Shown here: positions 8,819 to 17,845 of the stretch, in pieces
Numbering within the stretch: position 1 is the stretch's first letter
How the letters are laid out: each line of letters begins with the position of its first letter
Assembly: GCA_002338525.1 (NCBI GenBank)
Contig: DDIM01000015.1
Location: forward strand, 16,462-80,461
Length of the DNA stretch: 64,000 bases
Origin: Micavibrio sp. UBA1850
Lineage (GTDB): Bacteria > Pseudomonadota > Alphaproteobacteria > Micavibrionales > Micavibrionaceae
Reading direction: 5' to 3'
Notes under the pieces: generated by a model
Told to the model about the DNA's origin: nothing
The model's database searches: none
What the model saw: only the letters and a program-made list of their open reading frames with translations
Translations under genes and position numbers: made by a program

Positions 8819-9822
8819 TTCTGTTTACTCCCTAAATTATGAATTTCAGCTATATCTGCTAAAGAGCCTAAGTGAAGATATTTGTAACCAAATGCGGCAG
8901 CATTAAGTGAGTGCCAGATCAGCCTAAATTCACGTTGATAGGCATAGTCAAAAGACTTACTTAATCCAGCGCTGAAAATTTGGTTTTTGATGCGCTCATA
9001 AGGATCGAAATACTCTATTGGTAAATCAAAAAAATTAAACTCGGGAAGTTCCCTGCGTGTGGCGGCTTCCACTCGCGCTGTAAAGGCATCCCTATCTTTA
9101 ATTATGACGCAAGAATCTACATCAAAGTCCTGATATAGGTCAGCATCCCAATCGCAAGACATACAGAAAAAGTAGTAATCCGGCATAGTGGTAGTGGTAC
9201 ACAAATCGCCTATGATTGGCGCTTTCTTTCCGTCAGGCATTATGATGTGTGCGCGTTCACCGGATGTAAAAGAGTCTTTTGAAAGTTCCTTATCATAGCG
9301 AGCTTTGTCGTTTTTCTTCTTTTCAACTTCCGAAGCTGCGCCAATTCTTATCTCCCCGCATTCGAGCATTTTTTCTGCATATTCACGATCTGTATAGCGG
9401 AAAATAATATCGCATGAGTTAGGGCTTTTAGGACGGAGGGGCGCTTTCGCGTTTGTGTTTTCTGTAGGGCTTTCTGGCAGATTGATTGGTGGGGGCAACC
9501 CCCTTAGATTCAATTCATACCTTGTTTGATGCTCTTTTCTGTACCAATACCATGAACTAAGAAAAGTATTTATCGGGATTACGTTTCTATCAGGACTCGT
9601 TAACGCTCGCATATTGCGAACGATAGATTTGTACCTTTCCTGAACATATTCATCTGAGGTTCGAGCTAAATTGCGGCGAGCATGGTATTCTAGCTCCCAT
9701 AATTGAGGATCATAGCTTGTTTCATTTTGGTTCCAAGATTCCATAGCCTCTGTACTCGGATATGTATCAGGCAAGGTAAGGGGTGGAATACTAATAATTT
9801 TATTCGATTTATCGTTACTCAT
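8815..9822 (-). CDS. Hypothetical protein, DUF2971-like C-terminal half
   Basis: Not firmly recognised. A 335-aa protein. From about residue 140 it reads IIFRYTDREYAEKMLECGEI and then IRIGAASEVEKKKNDKARYD, followed by an FFCMSCDWDADLYQDF segment and a late YQREFRLIW motif. The order of a start-of-domain Y, a G-x-I-R-I strand, charged loop and late E-F-R-L resembles DUF2971-type proteins found in defence regions, but similarity is by eye only. The first 135 residues are proline rich and may be a linker or partner-binding region. It lies 2 bp from the previous gene and overlaps the next by 4 bp, so it is co-translated with them. Confidence 0.6.
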   Translation of the reverse strand: MSNDKSNKIISIPPLTLPDTYPSTEAMESWNQNETSYDPQLWELEYHARRNLARTSDEYVQERYKSIVRNMRALTSPDRNVIPINTFLSSWYWYRKEHQTRYELNLRGLPPPINLPESPTENTNAKAPLRPKSPNSCDIIFRYTDREYAEKMLECGEIRIGAASEVEKKKNDKARYDKELSKDSFTSGERAHIIMPDGKKAPIIGDLCTTTTMPDYYFFCMSCDWDADLYQDFDVDSCVIIKDRDAFTARVEAATRRELPEFNFFDLPIEYFDPYERIKNQIFSAGLSKSFDYAYQREFRLIWHSLNAAAFGYKYLHLGSLADIAEIHNLGSKQK

Positions 9823-9824
9823 TT

Positions 9825-11540
9825 TTAATGCTCAAAAGGCTTATTTAGAGCTTGATCTATTTCCTGCAAAGCTTCGATCAAATCATCATAAACACGGTCC
9901 AGAACAAGCCCCCATTCTCGGGTTTGCCTATTGGCATCATAATTACCAATAAGCGTTGAGTACTCTGCATCTTCTTTGTTTTTGTTATGGGAGCCATAGA
10001 GGCGCAAATCATAAAGCCTAAATAAGGGAGCCATCATATCATTTCTTTCTTCAATTATTTCGGATAGCTCTTCAGGTTCCAACTCTGAATACGCCTTACC
10101 ATTTGCATCTGCATATTGAGAAACGTTCAAGATAGCTTGCAAAAGTTTGTTAGTTTGAAGGTTTTTTACAATTTGAGAGTTTGCGCCGAGAGCTTTTAAA
10201 ATAGATTTTAGTTTTGATGGCTTCATATGTTCAAAAAATTGATGGAGATCGACGCAACGCTTTAAAAATTCATCTTCACCCATGTTTACAGGTGCATACA
10301 TAGATATGGCGTTAATATGCTCATTTTCGAAGCACCCATTATATTCCACATCTTTAAAATCAATTCCTGATAAATCAGGTAGGTTTATCGCTTCACCAAG
10401 CTTAAACGCGACACTGTGTAGCGTGTCGCATAACTCTTTATAGGATTCATATATGTCATTTGTTCGTTGACCTATATTTGAGTGCTCTTCAGCAGTAATA
10501 GAATTAGGATCAACAGCATAATCAAACCACCTATTGCGAGTAAATGTATTTACACCTTGGTAGAGCTCCTTAATTGGCACTCGCAAATGATCCCGACCTA
10601 TTCTAGAGAATCCTAACGACCATTGTCCGCCATACCTTACAAAGCTAGTCGCGTCGACAGTGACATCAGGATCTTTTTGATATTCTAGGATCACTTCATC
10701 TTTAACCACAGCATGCTCGTACGTATTTTGAAAATTTGGAGCTCTTTGGCTAGTCATCACCTCAGTATCACCCGGCCATGTTAAATCTTTATCAGATTCA
10801 TATTCTTTTTGTGAGCGTATGCTTGTTTCTTTCTGAACGGCAGCAAAGCTCAATGTAGTAATAATTCCGGGATTTTCCTTATTCGGAGAATAAATTAAAC
10901 GTCCTTCACCCCGAGAGAAATTTTCTTCGTAATGCTGATTTTCTCTAGAAACCTTATCTTGATCACGTAACTCAATATTTTTTTGTGCACTATAAAGAAG
11001 AACCAAGCCTGCTTTACGTAGGGATAAATAGCGATCAATGTAGTCTTTACGGACCTTAACTTCTGCTACTCGATCATAGCTCCCCCAGTTATACCGATTA
11101 CTCAATGTCTGTTTAACAACTCTATATTCTGGCTTGGAACGATCATCCCATATAATTTCATCTCTATCTAACCTAGGGCAAAGCATGTAAGTCATACAAA
11201 ACTTCGGATCAATTACTGCAGAAGAGAGATAATTTGCGCCACACTGCCACCCAAGAATAAACGGTTCATACGACTTATTATTCAAATCCACTCTAAGCCA
11301 TGGAGTAAATTCCTTCTCGCTCCAATAAACATCACCAGAAGTTTCTACATGGGCATTAACAGGGCCTTGAAAATCCAAAGCCCTAGCCAATTGATCATTA
11401 GGAACCAGAGCTGTAACTACATGCACGTTCTCATAATATTCTGCGGATTGGTGAAAAACCGTAAGATAGCCATCCTCATCTTCATGAAGAAACTTTTCAG
11501 CGGATGGAAAATATGTGTTCCAGTACGGAGGAATTGTCAT
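9825..11540 (-). CDS. Large hypothetical protein of defence-like operon
   Basis: Not recognised. A 571-aa soluble protein without signal peptide or membrane segment. The first 190 residues contain a patterned stretch (PEYRVVKQTLSNRYNWGSYD, then VRKDYIDRYLSLRKAGLVLL) of the kind seen in uncharacterised proteins near ATPases. The C-terminal third is helical and contains LYDLRLYGSHNK, where Arg-x4-His fits the HEPN-type RNase signature. This is weak evidence because such short motifs occur by chance. It sits 8 bp after the AlbA_2 gene and 2 bp before the next gene, so it is an integral member of the operon rather than a passenger. Confidence 0.6.
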   Translation of the reverse strand: MTIPPYWNTYFPSAEKFLHEDEDGYLTVFHQSAEYYENVHVVTALVPNDQLARALDFQGPVNAHVETSGDVYWSEKEFTPWLRVDLNNKSYEPFILGWQCGANYLSSAVIDPKFCMTYMLCPRLDRDEIIWDDRSKPEYRVVKQTLSNRYNWGSYDRVAEVKVRKDYIDRYLSLRKAGLVLLYSAQKNIELRDQDKVSRENQHYEENFSRGEGRLIYSPNKENPGIITTLSFAAVQKETSIRSQKEYESDKDLTWPGDTEVMTSQRAPNFQNTYEHAVVKDEVILEYQKDPDVTVDATSFVRYGGQWSLGFSRIGRDHLRVPIKELYQGVNTFTRNRWFDYAVDPNSITAEEHSNIGQRTNDIYESYKELCDTLHSVAFKLGEAINLPDLSGIDFKDVEYNGCFENEHINAISMYAPVNMGEDEFLKRCVDLHQFFEHMKPSKLKSILKALGANSQIVKNLQTNKLLQAILNVSQYADANGKAYSELEPEELSEIIEERNDMMAPLFRLYDLRLYGSHNKNKEDAEYSTLIGNYDANRQTREWGLVLDRVYDDLIEALQEIDQALNKPFEH

Positions 11541-11548
11541 GCGAGCTC

Positions 11549-12823
11549 CTAAAAAATTAAATTCTTATTTTGACTTTGCATCTCTTCAGGAAGCATTTTC
11601 ATAGAAGTTGCGCCTTTTCGAACATAAGCCTGCCTCTCGCTCCGAACACTATTTATATCAACAACTTGGGTTACAGAAACCACTACCACTCTCTTAGAGA
11701 AAATCTTCTCCGGATGAACGGTAAAGCAATTATCTTGAGTTAGGTTTTCTTTCAGTGCCTTTTTCAAATCCGTGATATACATTTTTACAGCTTCGTTAGC
11801 GTCACAACTGTAGTCCTTGCGCAAAAAAGCAGTTATGTCTTCAATTTCCGCACCATCATTAATCCCTATAAATAGATTACCACCACTCGCATTTGAAAAC
11901 GCACAAACCGTTTTGGCAATTTGCTCTATTTTTGAATTTCGATTTTCTTGCAAACTGAGATAGGGCTTAAATTCGCAAGAGCTTCCTTCTCCCTCACTTA
12001 TAATTAAGCCAAATTTATTTGTTTCTCTCCCGTCATCTTGTGAGACAAAAATATGAGGCCATTCAGAGGAAGATATATAATCAAAAACTTCTTCTTGTTC
12101 ATTTAGAAGCCAGAGCTCGGCATTGAGAAACTCTTCAATCGATTTTGTATCTGAATACTGCAGAAGAAGTGCGTCTTCTTTATTAACTTTTCCAACAACA
12201 CGTAGGGTTTCATCTTTTGTGTCTATAGAGAGTGTCTTGTTTGTGGTTGATATTTTTCCACGCACATCTTCTAACTCTATCAGAAAAGCCCCCTCTCTTG
12301 CGTCTCTGTGCCCCAAAGATCCTGATAAATTCAGAAAGCCTTGAATGTAATCTTTCGCGGAAGGATGAAATTCTGCGTCATATCCGATCAACTTAGTGTC
12401 ATTAAAGGAGTTGGCACTAAATATTTCAGATGTATAAGATCGTATAGGATACGCTGTTTTTGCAACATGGCTCGGAATTAAATCTTCTTCCCAGTAAGCA
12501 TTTTCCGAGAAAATTAATTCTGGCATATCAGTATGAAATGAGTAACTTTCATAAAACTGTTCTATGAGCTTTATTATTGAGGTTTCAAATATAGATGTAA
12601 AAAAATGAAAGCCTATATATTTAGCCTCAGAGGCAGATTGTTTCCCATCGTCAATCGAGCATTTACCGATTAGATAAGTCCATTTATCTCCCTGTTTCAT
12701 AAAAACAGATTTGACACAAAACTTCTGTTTATTCGATGCTCCAGGAATAACCCTTATTCTATCGAGAAGCTCCTTTTTTCGTATATTTGATTTACGTGTA
12801 AAGTCCATAATTGATTCCTTCAA
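11549..12823 (-). CDS. AlbA_2 (Schlafen-type) domain protein
   Basis: A 424-aa protein. Residues about 278-408 carry an AlbA_2/divergent AAA-4 domain. The SSCEFKPYL opening with its conserved Glu, the helix KTVCAFSNASGGNLFIGIND and the closing AYVRKGATSMKM are all typical. Such domains bind nucleic acid and, in Schlafen-like proteins, can cut RNA. The N-terminal 270 residues are unrecognised. The gene starts 3 bp after the PHP-ATPase stop and has an ATG at 12823 with an alternative at 12808. Association with an SMC-like ATPase points to an immune role; whether the domain is catalytic cannot be told. Confidence 0.8.
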   Translation of the reverse strand: MKESIMDFTRKSNIRKKELLDRIRVIPGASNKQKFCVKSVFMKQGDKWTYLIGKCSIDDGKQSASEAKYIGFHFFTSIFETSIIKLIEQFYESYSFHTDMPELIFSENAYWEEDLIPSHVAKTAYPIRSYTSEIFSANSFNDTKLIGYDAEFHPSAKDYIQGFLNLSGSLGHRDAREGAFLIELEDVRGKISTTNKTLSIDTKDETLRVVGKVNKEDALLLQYSDTKSIEEFLNAELWLLNEQEEVFDYISSSEWPHIFVSQDDGRETNKFGLIISEGEGSSCEFKPYLSLQENRNSKIEQIAKTVCAFSNASGGNLFIGINDGAEIEDITAFLRKDYSCDANEAVKMYITDLKKALKENLTQDNCFTVHPEKIFSKRVVVVSVTQVVDINSVRSERQAYVRKGATSMKMLPEEMQSQNKNLIF

Positions 12824-12826
12824 AAC

Positions 12827-15805
12827 CTACCGCTCAAGGCGAACCCTAAGCCTTCGAGCACGTTCACGAAAAGCGATATCACCGCCCTCAAGAATATCAC
12901 ATACAGCTTTTCGAATTGTAGCATTCTCTAAACCACCTGCCATATAGCTGATAGGTGGAAGACCGCCTGCGGGATGTGGTCCTGCCTCTGCAACGATAAT
13001 TTGATCGGCATCCGTGTTTATAACAAGGTTAGCATTGTGCGTGACCATAATGATTTGGCGTTTTGTCTTAGCCTCAATAAAGAGCGATACTAATTCATCA
13101 AACACAGACTTTGGATCAAGATTTTCTTCTGGCTGGTCTATAATTAGCGGGCGATCATCCTTGTCATCGAGCGCAAGATAGAGCAACAACAATACAATAC
13201 CTCGCGTTCCAGGCGAGAGTTTTCGGATGTCCACACCATCATAAGAAATTTGATAGCCGACCCTAATATGTTCAGTGCTAAACAGCCATTGTGCAAACTT
13301 TTGCAGCCAAGCACGATACTCAACTTGTTGTGTCGGAGCATACGGTGCGTGCGTAAGCATATTTTGTATATGCTCGTCCATAAACGCTTTCATCGCCATT
13401 TGCACTTCAGTGGCTGAACCATTCTCCCATGCAGATTTTAGAGCTTCTGTAGCAGCTTTAATTAGAGAGCCTCGCCCATAGAACGGCCCTGCCTTTCTTC
13501 TATCAAGAAGTTCTTCCTCAGCAAAAGAACCCCAGACCTCAAGGTCAGCAACCCTATGGACTGAGAAACCAAGCTTTTTCAGTGTACCTGACGCCATCGC
13601 AAGGCGAGTCATTAGTGGAGCATATAGGGCAGCAAGCGCATTTTGTTCGCTAGTAATCGCTTGAAAAACCCGTCCATAGGCATCATCGCGCTTGTCCTGA
13701 AGGATCTTTCGACGGTACGCAGCACCTTGTGCATCAATAAGCCGAAGCTCAAGAACTTGTAGTGCAGAATTTTCCTGTGCAATACGGCTGGTTAAAGCAG
13801 CGTATTGATCGCGCACCAGCTTGTCCGCACTGAATAAAGCTTCGAGACGTGTCATTTCAGTCAAAATAGGGGCAAGTGGAGAGGCATCAAGATCGGCATC
13901 GTCGGCAATTACCGGAACATTTGGATCAGCCGTAGACGGAGAGATACCATTAAGCTTAACTAGCTCTTGGTCTACCCATAAGATATAGCCCCCAAGGCTC
14001 TTTTCGACGTCCCCCTTATATATTAACAAAAACTCATCCCACTGCTGGTCATTCAAACCACTGTTTGCATGGCGGGCTTGAGCTTGGCGCAGCAGTTCAG
14101 ATGCGCCTGTGGCGCGCATGCTTTTAACTTCATCTTGGAGGACCTCAAAAGTTCGACGCTGATTTCCTAATGCTTGAATTTTACCCCTCAACTTCTGAGC
14201 TGCCTCACTTAGCTGAGTATGACGAATTATCTGCTCTTTAGTTCCCTTGACAACCAATTTAGTAAGATCAGCGTTGTAACCTATAATTAACTTCTTTTTC
14301 TGAGCAACTTGTGCTGTAAGCGTTGTAACAAGGCTTTCTTTTTCCAGTTCGGTGCTAATATGCTCGGAAAGGTCAGAGATTGCTTTTGCTTCACGCTCGC
14401 GAGATTGCTGAAATCTTGCAATATTTTGGTCTCGTAATTCCGCAAAGTCGATTGCTCCATTGCATTCATCTTGCGAATGCGCTTCAAAAATAACCCTTTC
14501 AATCTCTGCAACAAGCCCATCCGACGCGCCTTTTTCTGAACAGAGCTCTTCAACGAACTGTTGAGAAAGATAACGAGCCCTTGGAAAAGACATGTGGCTG
14601 TTTGCATCACTTCCATCTAGTGAGCGGGTGACGTTCTCACCGCCACCCCAAGCAAGGGTGCTTGTTGCACTGCCGATCAGACTTCGAGCTCGTGCAAGAA
14701 ATGAGGGGCTAACGTTTTCATCTGCCTTCCATCCAGAAGGTGCGATTGCATCGCAAGCCGCTGCAATTGCATCAGCTAATGCGGTCTTGCCTGAGCCACG
14801 TGCACCAATAATTGCTACAAGACCGGGATTAAGTGGAATATCGGGTGTAATCGCCCAGTCTGCGTTATCTATTTTGACATTTGAAACAATTTGCGAAGGC
14901 ATTGCCGATTGAGGCGGCAACTCGCCTGCGTAAGCGCGTCCTTCAGGGTCAATGCATGCTTGACGAAGAGCATCAAACTCCAGCCCTCCTTTGACCCACG
15001 AGAAACGATCTCCAAACGGTGATGCAACATCATCTAGCTTGTGCGCGTCGCTTCCATGCAGGCAGGGTTTCAATCCACTGTAACGGGCGCGAATTTCATC
15101 GGGACCAAGATCTCTCTGCCCCAACCAAAACTCACGTTGTGCCGGGCTACTAGCAAAGATAACATGAGCAAAGCTCTCAATCTCGCGCCGTATCGTTTGG
15201 TCTGCCGCCTCACGCACTCCAGAAGTGCCATCCGTTGCGCCTCCAGCTACCGCTATCAAAATGTTTTGCTTCGCCCATCTGCTTTCGGAAAACACATCGC
15301 GCAGCTTTTGGAAGTTGACCTTAAACTGGTTAGCTCCATAGGTGAGCGCGGCTTGGTCATCGATAATAGCCGGATCAGCCTTTTTGCCCAAACGTATAAG
15401 GTCCGCTCGCGTACAATCGAAACGATCCTGCATAACATTGAATTGCAGCCGTGACAGCAAGCGCTGTAGCTCTTCGACGTGCTGAGGATCTTCAGGACTA
15501 ACAAATAGATGTAGATTTACAAAACCACCTTTAGACGTGGCCACATCAAGCCTTAGCTCAACATTTGGAAAAATTAGCTTGGCCGCTGGAAGTCTACCAG
15601 CAGCTTTATGCCGTAGCACTTCTTCGTATGTATCAGTTACGTAATAATCAGTTACCGCGATAGCTTCTATGATAGGCGTGGCTTGCTCTAAAGCTGTTAA
15701 GTAATCACCCCATGCGTTCGGGCCACAGAACTGATTATTCATGATTGTGCCCGGGGCGTGGATATGCGGCTCCCAACGATGCCATTCCGATCCTCTACCA
15801 ATCAT
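12827..15805 (-). CDS. TrlF-type PHP domain plus SMC-like ATPase
   Basis: A 992-aa fusion, first gene of the operon. The N-terminal PHP phosphoesterase domain shows the metal-binding HxH (His14, His16), Asp53 in VTDYY and the late SDAH at 252-255. The ATPase follows: Walker A GARGSGKT at 334-341, a long coiled-coil (about 470-600, with further helices to 760), an ABC signature-like LSPGTRG and Walker B LIIDQPEENLD near residue 915, then a H-loop MVTHN. This is the architecture annotated as TrlF family AAA-like ATPase, frequent in defence islands. I infer that ATP-driven sensing controls a PHP nuclease or phosphatase. All key motifs are intact. Confidence 0.88.
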   Translation of the reverse strand: MIGRGSEWHRWEPHIHAPGTIMNNQFCGPNAWGDYLTALEQATPIIEAIAVTDYYVTDTYEEVLRHKAAGRLPAAKLIFPNVELRLDVATSKGGFVNLHLFVSPEDPQHVEELQRLLSRLQFNVMQDRFDCTRADLIRLGKKADPAIIDDQAALTYGANQFKVNFQKLRDVFSESRWAKQNILIAVAGGATDGTSGVREAADQTIRREIESFAHVIFASSPAQREFWLGQRDLGPDEIRARYSGLKPCLHGSDAHKLDDVASPFGDRFSWVKGGLEFDALRQACIDPEGRAYAGELPPQSAMPSQIVSNVKIDNADWAITPDIPLNPGLVAIIGARGSGKTALADAIAAACDAIAPSGWKADENVSPSFLARARSLIGSATSTLAWGGGENVTRSLDGSDANSHMSFPRARYLSQQFVEELCSEKGASDGLVAEIERVIFEAHSQDECNGAIDFAELRDQNIARFQQSREREAKAISDLSEHISTELEKESLVTTLTAQVAQKKKLIIGYNADLTKLVVKGTKEQIIRHTQLSEAAQKLRGKIQALGNQRRTFEVLQDEVKSMRATGASELLRQAQARHANSGLNDQQWDEFLLIYKGDVEKSLGGYILWVDQELVKLNGISPSTADPNVPVIADDADLDASPLAPILTEMTRLEALFSADKLVRDQYAALTSRIAQENSALQVLELRLIDAQGAAYRRKILQDKRDDAYGRVFQAITSEQNALAALYAPLMTRLAMASGTLKKLGFSVHRVADLEVWGSFAEEELLDRRKAGPFYGRGSLIKAATEALKSAWENGSATEVQMAMKAFMDEHIQNMLTHAPYAPTQQVEYRAWLQKFAQWLFSTEHIRVGYQISYDGVDIRKLSPGTRGIVLLLLYLALDDKDDRPLIIDQPEENLDPKSVFDELVSLFIEAKTKRQIIMVTHNANLVINTDADQIIVAEAGPHPAGGLPPISYMAGGLENATIRKAVCDILEGGDIAFRERARRLRVRLER

Positions 15806-16244
15806 AACTTACCTTCCATTATTTTGACTGCATATGCTTACAAACTTTAATAGTCAAATTAATTTGGCTACGAAGCTCGTAACCAAACTAGCCTATTACA
15901 ACATTGATTTCATAGTCAATTAATTTAGATTTGCACCGTTTGTACCTTTTCCCATGCCTTAAAAGGTCGTTTTTCTTCTGATCGCAACAATTCCTATATC
16001 AATATAGCTTGTACTTGGTGCCCTACTTGAGAGTGCTGGAGCGTTTATGTCCCCTCCGAGACGGCCATGATGTTACTTTCTTTACCTATATGGTCAGAGA
16101 GGTGGCGAAATGTAATAGCGCTTGCGCAAATACGAGGCGCCGAGCTTCTTATACTATCGCTTAATTCACACATTTATCACTATTCAGTTGATACCCATCC
16201 CTACTTCGAGCTAATGTGAAGTTGTGAGCGCATTTGTGCGTTCG
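15806..16244. other. Intergenic region upstream of the defence-like operon
   Basis: About 440 bp with no coding sequence that I can support on either strand. It should hold the leftward promoter of the ATPase gene in its first 150 bases, which are AT rich (for example TAGTCAATTAATTTAGA around 15920), but no clear -35/-10 pair stands out. The stretch 16029-16060 shares a short CGTTTATGTCC word with the RNA candidate downstream. Confidence 0.5.
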
Positions 16245-16426
16245 CCGGGGCTTTATAACCTCGTACTAGGCGGCTGACATCAGCCGCAATGATGTCGCCT
16301 TTCGGTCGTTTATGTCCGGGAGGCGGCGATGTATGTCCAAGCCTCGCGGCCAAAGATCGTCGCGGCTGTCCTAGTACAGTTTATAAACTCCCGGTCACCA
16401 GAGTGCTTCGCTCTTGGTGACTTTTT
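16245..16426 (+). ncRNA. Candidate structured RNA 1 with terminator
   Basis: The region closes on itself through a 14-position helix (16245-16258, CCGGGGCTTTATAA, with 16381-16394, TTATAAACTCCCGG, two mismatches). It continues through an 8-bp perfect helix (GTACTAGG 16263-16270 with CCTAGTAC 16370-16377). Inside is a perfect hairpin, CGGCTG-ACAT-CAGCCG (16271-16286), and further GC-rich segments. It is followed at once by an intrinsic terminator. The GC content is far above that of the flanks. I recognise no known family (not SRP, 6S, tmRNA or RNase P). It could be a small RNA or a leader of the lipoprotein gene that starts 20 bp after the terminator. Confidence 0.6.
16393..16426 (+). terminator. 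Terminator of structured RNA 1
   Basis: GGTCACCAGAG pairs with CTCTTGGTGAC (16393-16403 with 16411-16421, one bulge) around a TGCTTCG loop, followed by five T residues. It separates the RNA from the lipoprotein gene, implying either attenuation or an independent small transcript. Confidence 0.75.
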
Positions 16427-16446
16427 AATATAGAAGGGAGCGCACC

Positions 16447-17016
16447 ATGAAGAACACTACACTTACAATCCTATCAGCCGCTATGCTATCTGGGTGTGTA
16501 ACACCGGCGCAATGGCAAGCCAACCATTACCATGATGAGTTCACGGAAACAAAAACTTGCCGCGTTGAAATGGGGAATTCGAACCAGCGTGAATTCGGGC
16601 GTGCGATGATGGGAACATATATCACTTACAACTTTTATGCTGAAAACCATGATGGTGAAGCTCGCGCAGGCATAAGAAGTGAGCCATCCATTCCCATTCA
16701 CGGAGATGTTCAAATCAAGGTTGGGGAGACCTTGTATACAATCACAGCAGACGACACACCTTTGGATGTAAAACCAGCAAATCCTCCATCCAGCAAAGAC
16801 TATGCAGCGACACTGGACACAATACACAAACAAATCAGTCCTTACCGAGCCTATACCGGTAAGAAAGCAAAAGCGTTACTGCAAGATATTATTCAACAAA
16901 CTGGTGAGGTTAAATTTAGAACCGTGGGTGTCAATGCGGCAACATCAGGGACAGGAAGATTCATTGTTGATGATCAGTTCATAGCATCGTTAAAAGAGTG
17001 CGGTCTTGCAGCATGA
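16447..17016 (+). CDS. Predicted lipoprotein
   Basis: A 189-aa protein with a short signal sequence ending in the lipobox LSGC (Cys17), so it is predicted to be lipid-anchored in the envelope. The mature part has no recognised domain. Two later cysteines (near residues 37 and 185) might form a disulfide. The start has an AAGGGAG ribosome site. Its stop overlaps the GIY-YIG gene start by 4 bp (ATGA), so the two are translationally coupled. That is an odd pairing for an exported lipoprotein and a predicted nuclease. Confidence 0.75.
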   Translation: MKNTTLTILSAAMLSGCVTPAQWQANHYHDEFTETKTCRVEMGNSNQREFGRAMMGTYITYNFYAENHDGEARAGIRSEPSIPIHGDVQIKVGETLYTITADDTPLDVKPANPPSSKDYAATLDTIHKQISPYRAYTGKKAKALLQDIIQQTGEVKFRTVGVNAATSGTGRFIVDDQFIASLKECGLAA

Positions 17017-17819
17017 TTACACTTCAACAGATACTCAGATCGCAATCATCAATACTCGACGATAAAAGAGTTAAACTCGTCCGTCATAAAGATAGCCGCA
17101 TTGAATATAGAGACCTTCTGAAAAACAAAGACACACTTCTCGAATATCAAAAAGAGCAAGCCAAGCATGTTTTCAAAGATTGTGACTATATCGTTTCATT
17201 TGTTGGGATGGAGCGTAAGCAATCGGTTTTATTTGGTGTGTTTAAAGTTGCAGGGCATGTATTTAAGAACGGTCATTATTGCTATGATCTAGAGCAGATA
17301 CATGAATTTGATGATCTTGCTGATCGGCTTGTGATTGATTGGGGGCAAAACGCCATTGCTTGGCACCAATGGTACCACCTACAACAAAAGCGTGTCGTCC
17401 AACTTTTACCCTCTGGGTATGTTGGGGCATTTCCTGGATTGCTAAATTTTGTACTTGAGTTTAACGAACTTAAAACACTCACCGATAATCCAGATGCCAA
17501 TCATGAATGGAAAGATCACCTTTCTTCAATCAATGGTATCTATATGATCTTGGACAATAAAACAGGTAGTCAGTATATCGGGTCCGCTAATGGGAAAGAT
17601 GGCGTCTGGCAGCGATGGCGCGAGTATGCCTTGAACTATACAGGTGGAAATAAAGAGCTTATTGCTCTTTTAAAATCGGATCCGCAATATTATAGGCACT
17701 TCAAGTATTCAGTCCTTCAAACACTACCGAGCAACATCACACAAAAAGAGATTGTTGCGATTGAAAACTTGTATAAAGAGAAACTTGGATCGAAGACCCA
17801 TGGTTTGAACGCAAACTAG
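17013..17819 (+). CDS. GIY-YIG nuclease domain protein
   Basis: A 268-aa protein from ATG 17013; an upstream GTG at 16998 is in frame, but the ATGA overlap favours the ATG. The C-terminal GIY-YIG domain begins about residue 170 with INGIYMILD and QYIGSA, continues with WQRWREY (the conserved Arg helix) and ends with KEIVAIENLYKEKLGS, which holds the metal-binding Glu, and a terminal GLNAN. Such domains cut DNA in repair, homing or restriction. The N-terminal 165 residues are shared with stand-alone GIY-YIG proteins of mobile elements. It lies between two structured RNA candidates. Confidence 0.87.
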   Translation: MITLQQILRSQSSILDDKRVKLVRHKDSRIEYRDLLKNKDTLLEYQKEQAKHVFKDCDYIVSFVGMERKQSVLFGVFKVAGHVFKNGHYCYDLEQIHEFDDLADRLVIDWGQNAIAWHQWYHLQQKRVVQLLPSGYVGAFPGLLNFVLEFNELKTLTDNPDANHEWKDHLSSINGIYMILDNKTGSQYIGSANGKDGVWQRWREYALNYTGGNKELIALLKSDPQYYRHFKYSVLQTLPSNITQKEIVAIENLYKEKLGSKTHGLNAN

Positions 17820-17845
17820 AAGGCGCTTATAGAGATCAAGCATAT

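Noticed and set aside
14287..14616. Open frames inside the PHP-ATPase gene on either strand
   Set aside because: They lie within a well-supported gene and show no ribosome sites or family motifs.
16245..16426. Group I/II intron or retron RNA
   Set aside because: Too short for an intron core, and no reverse transcriptase gene is nearby.
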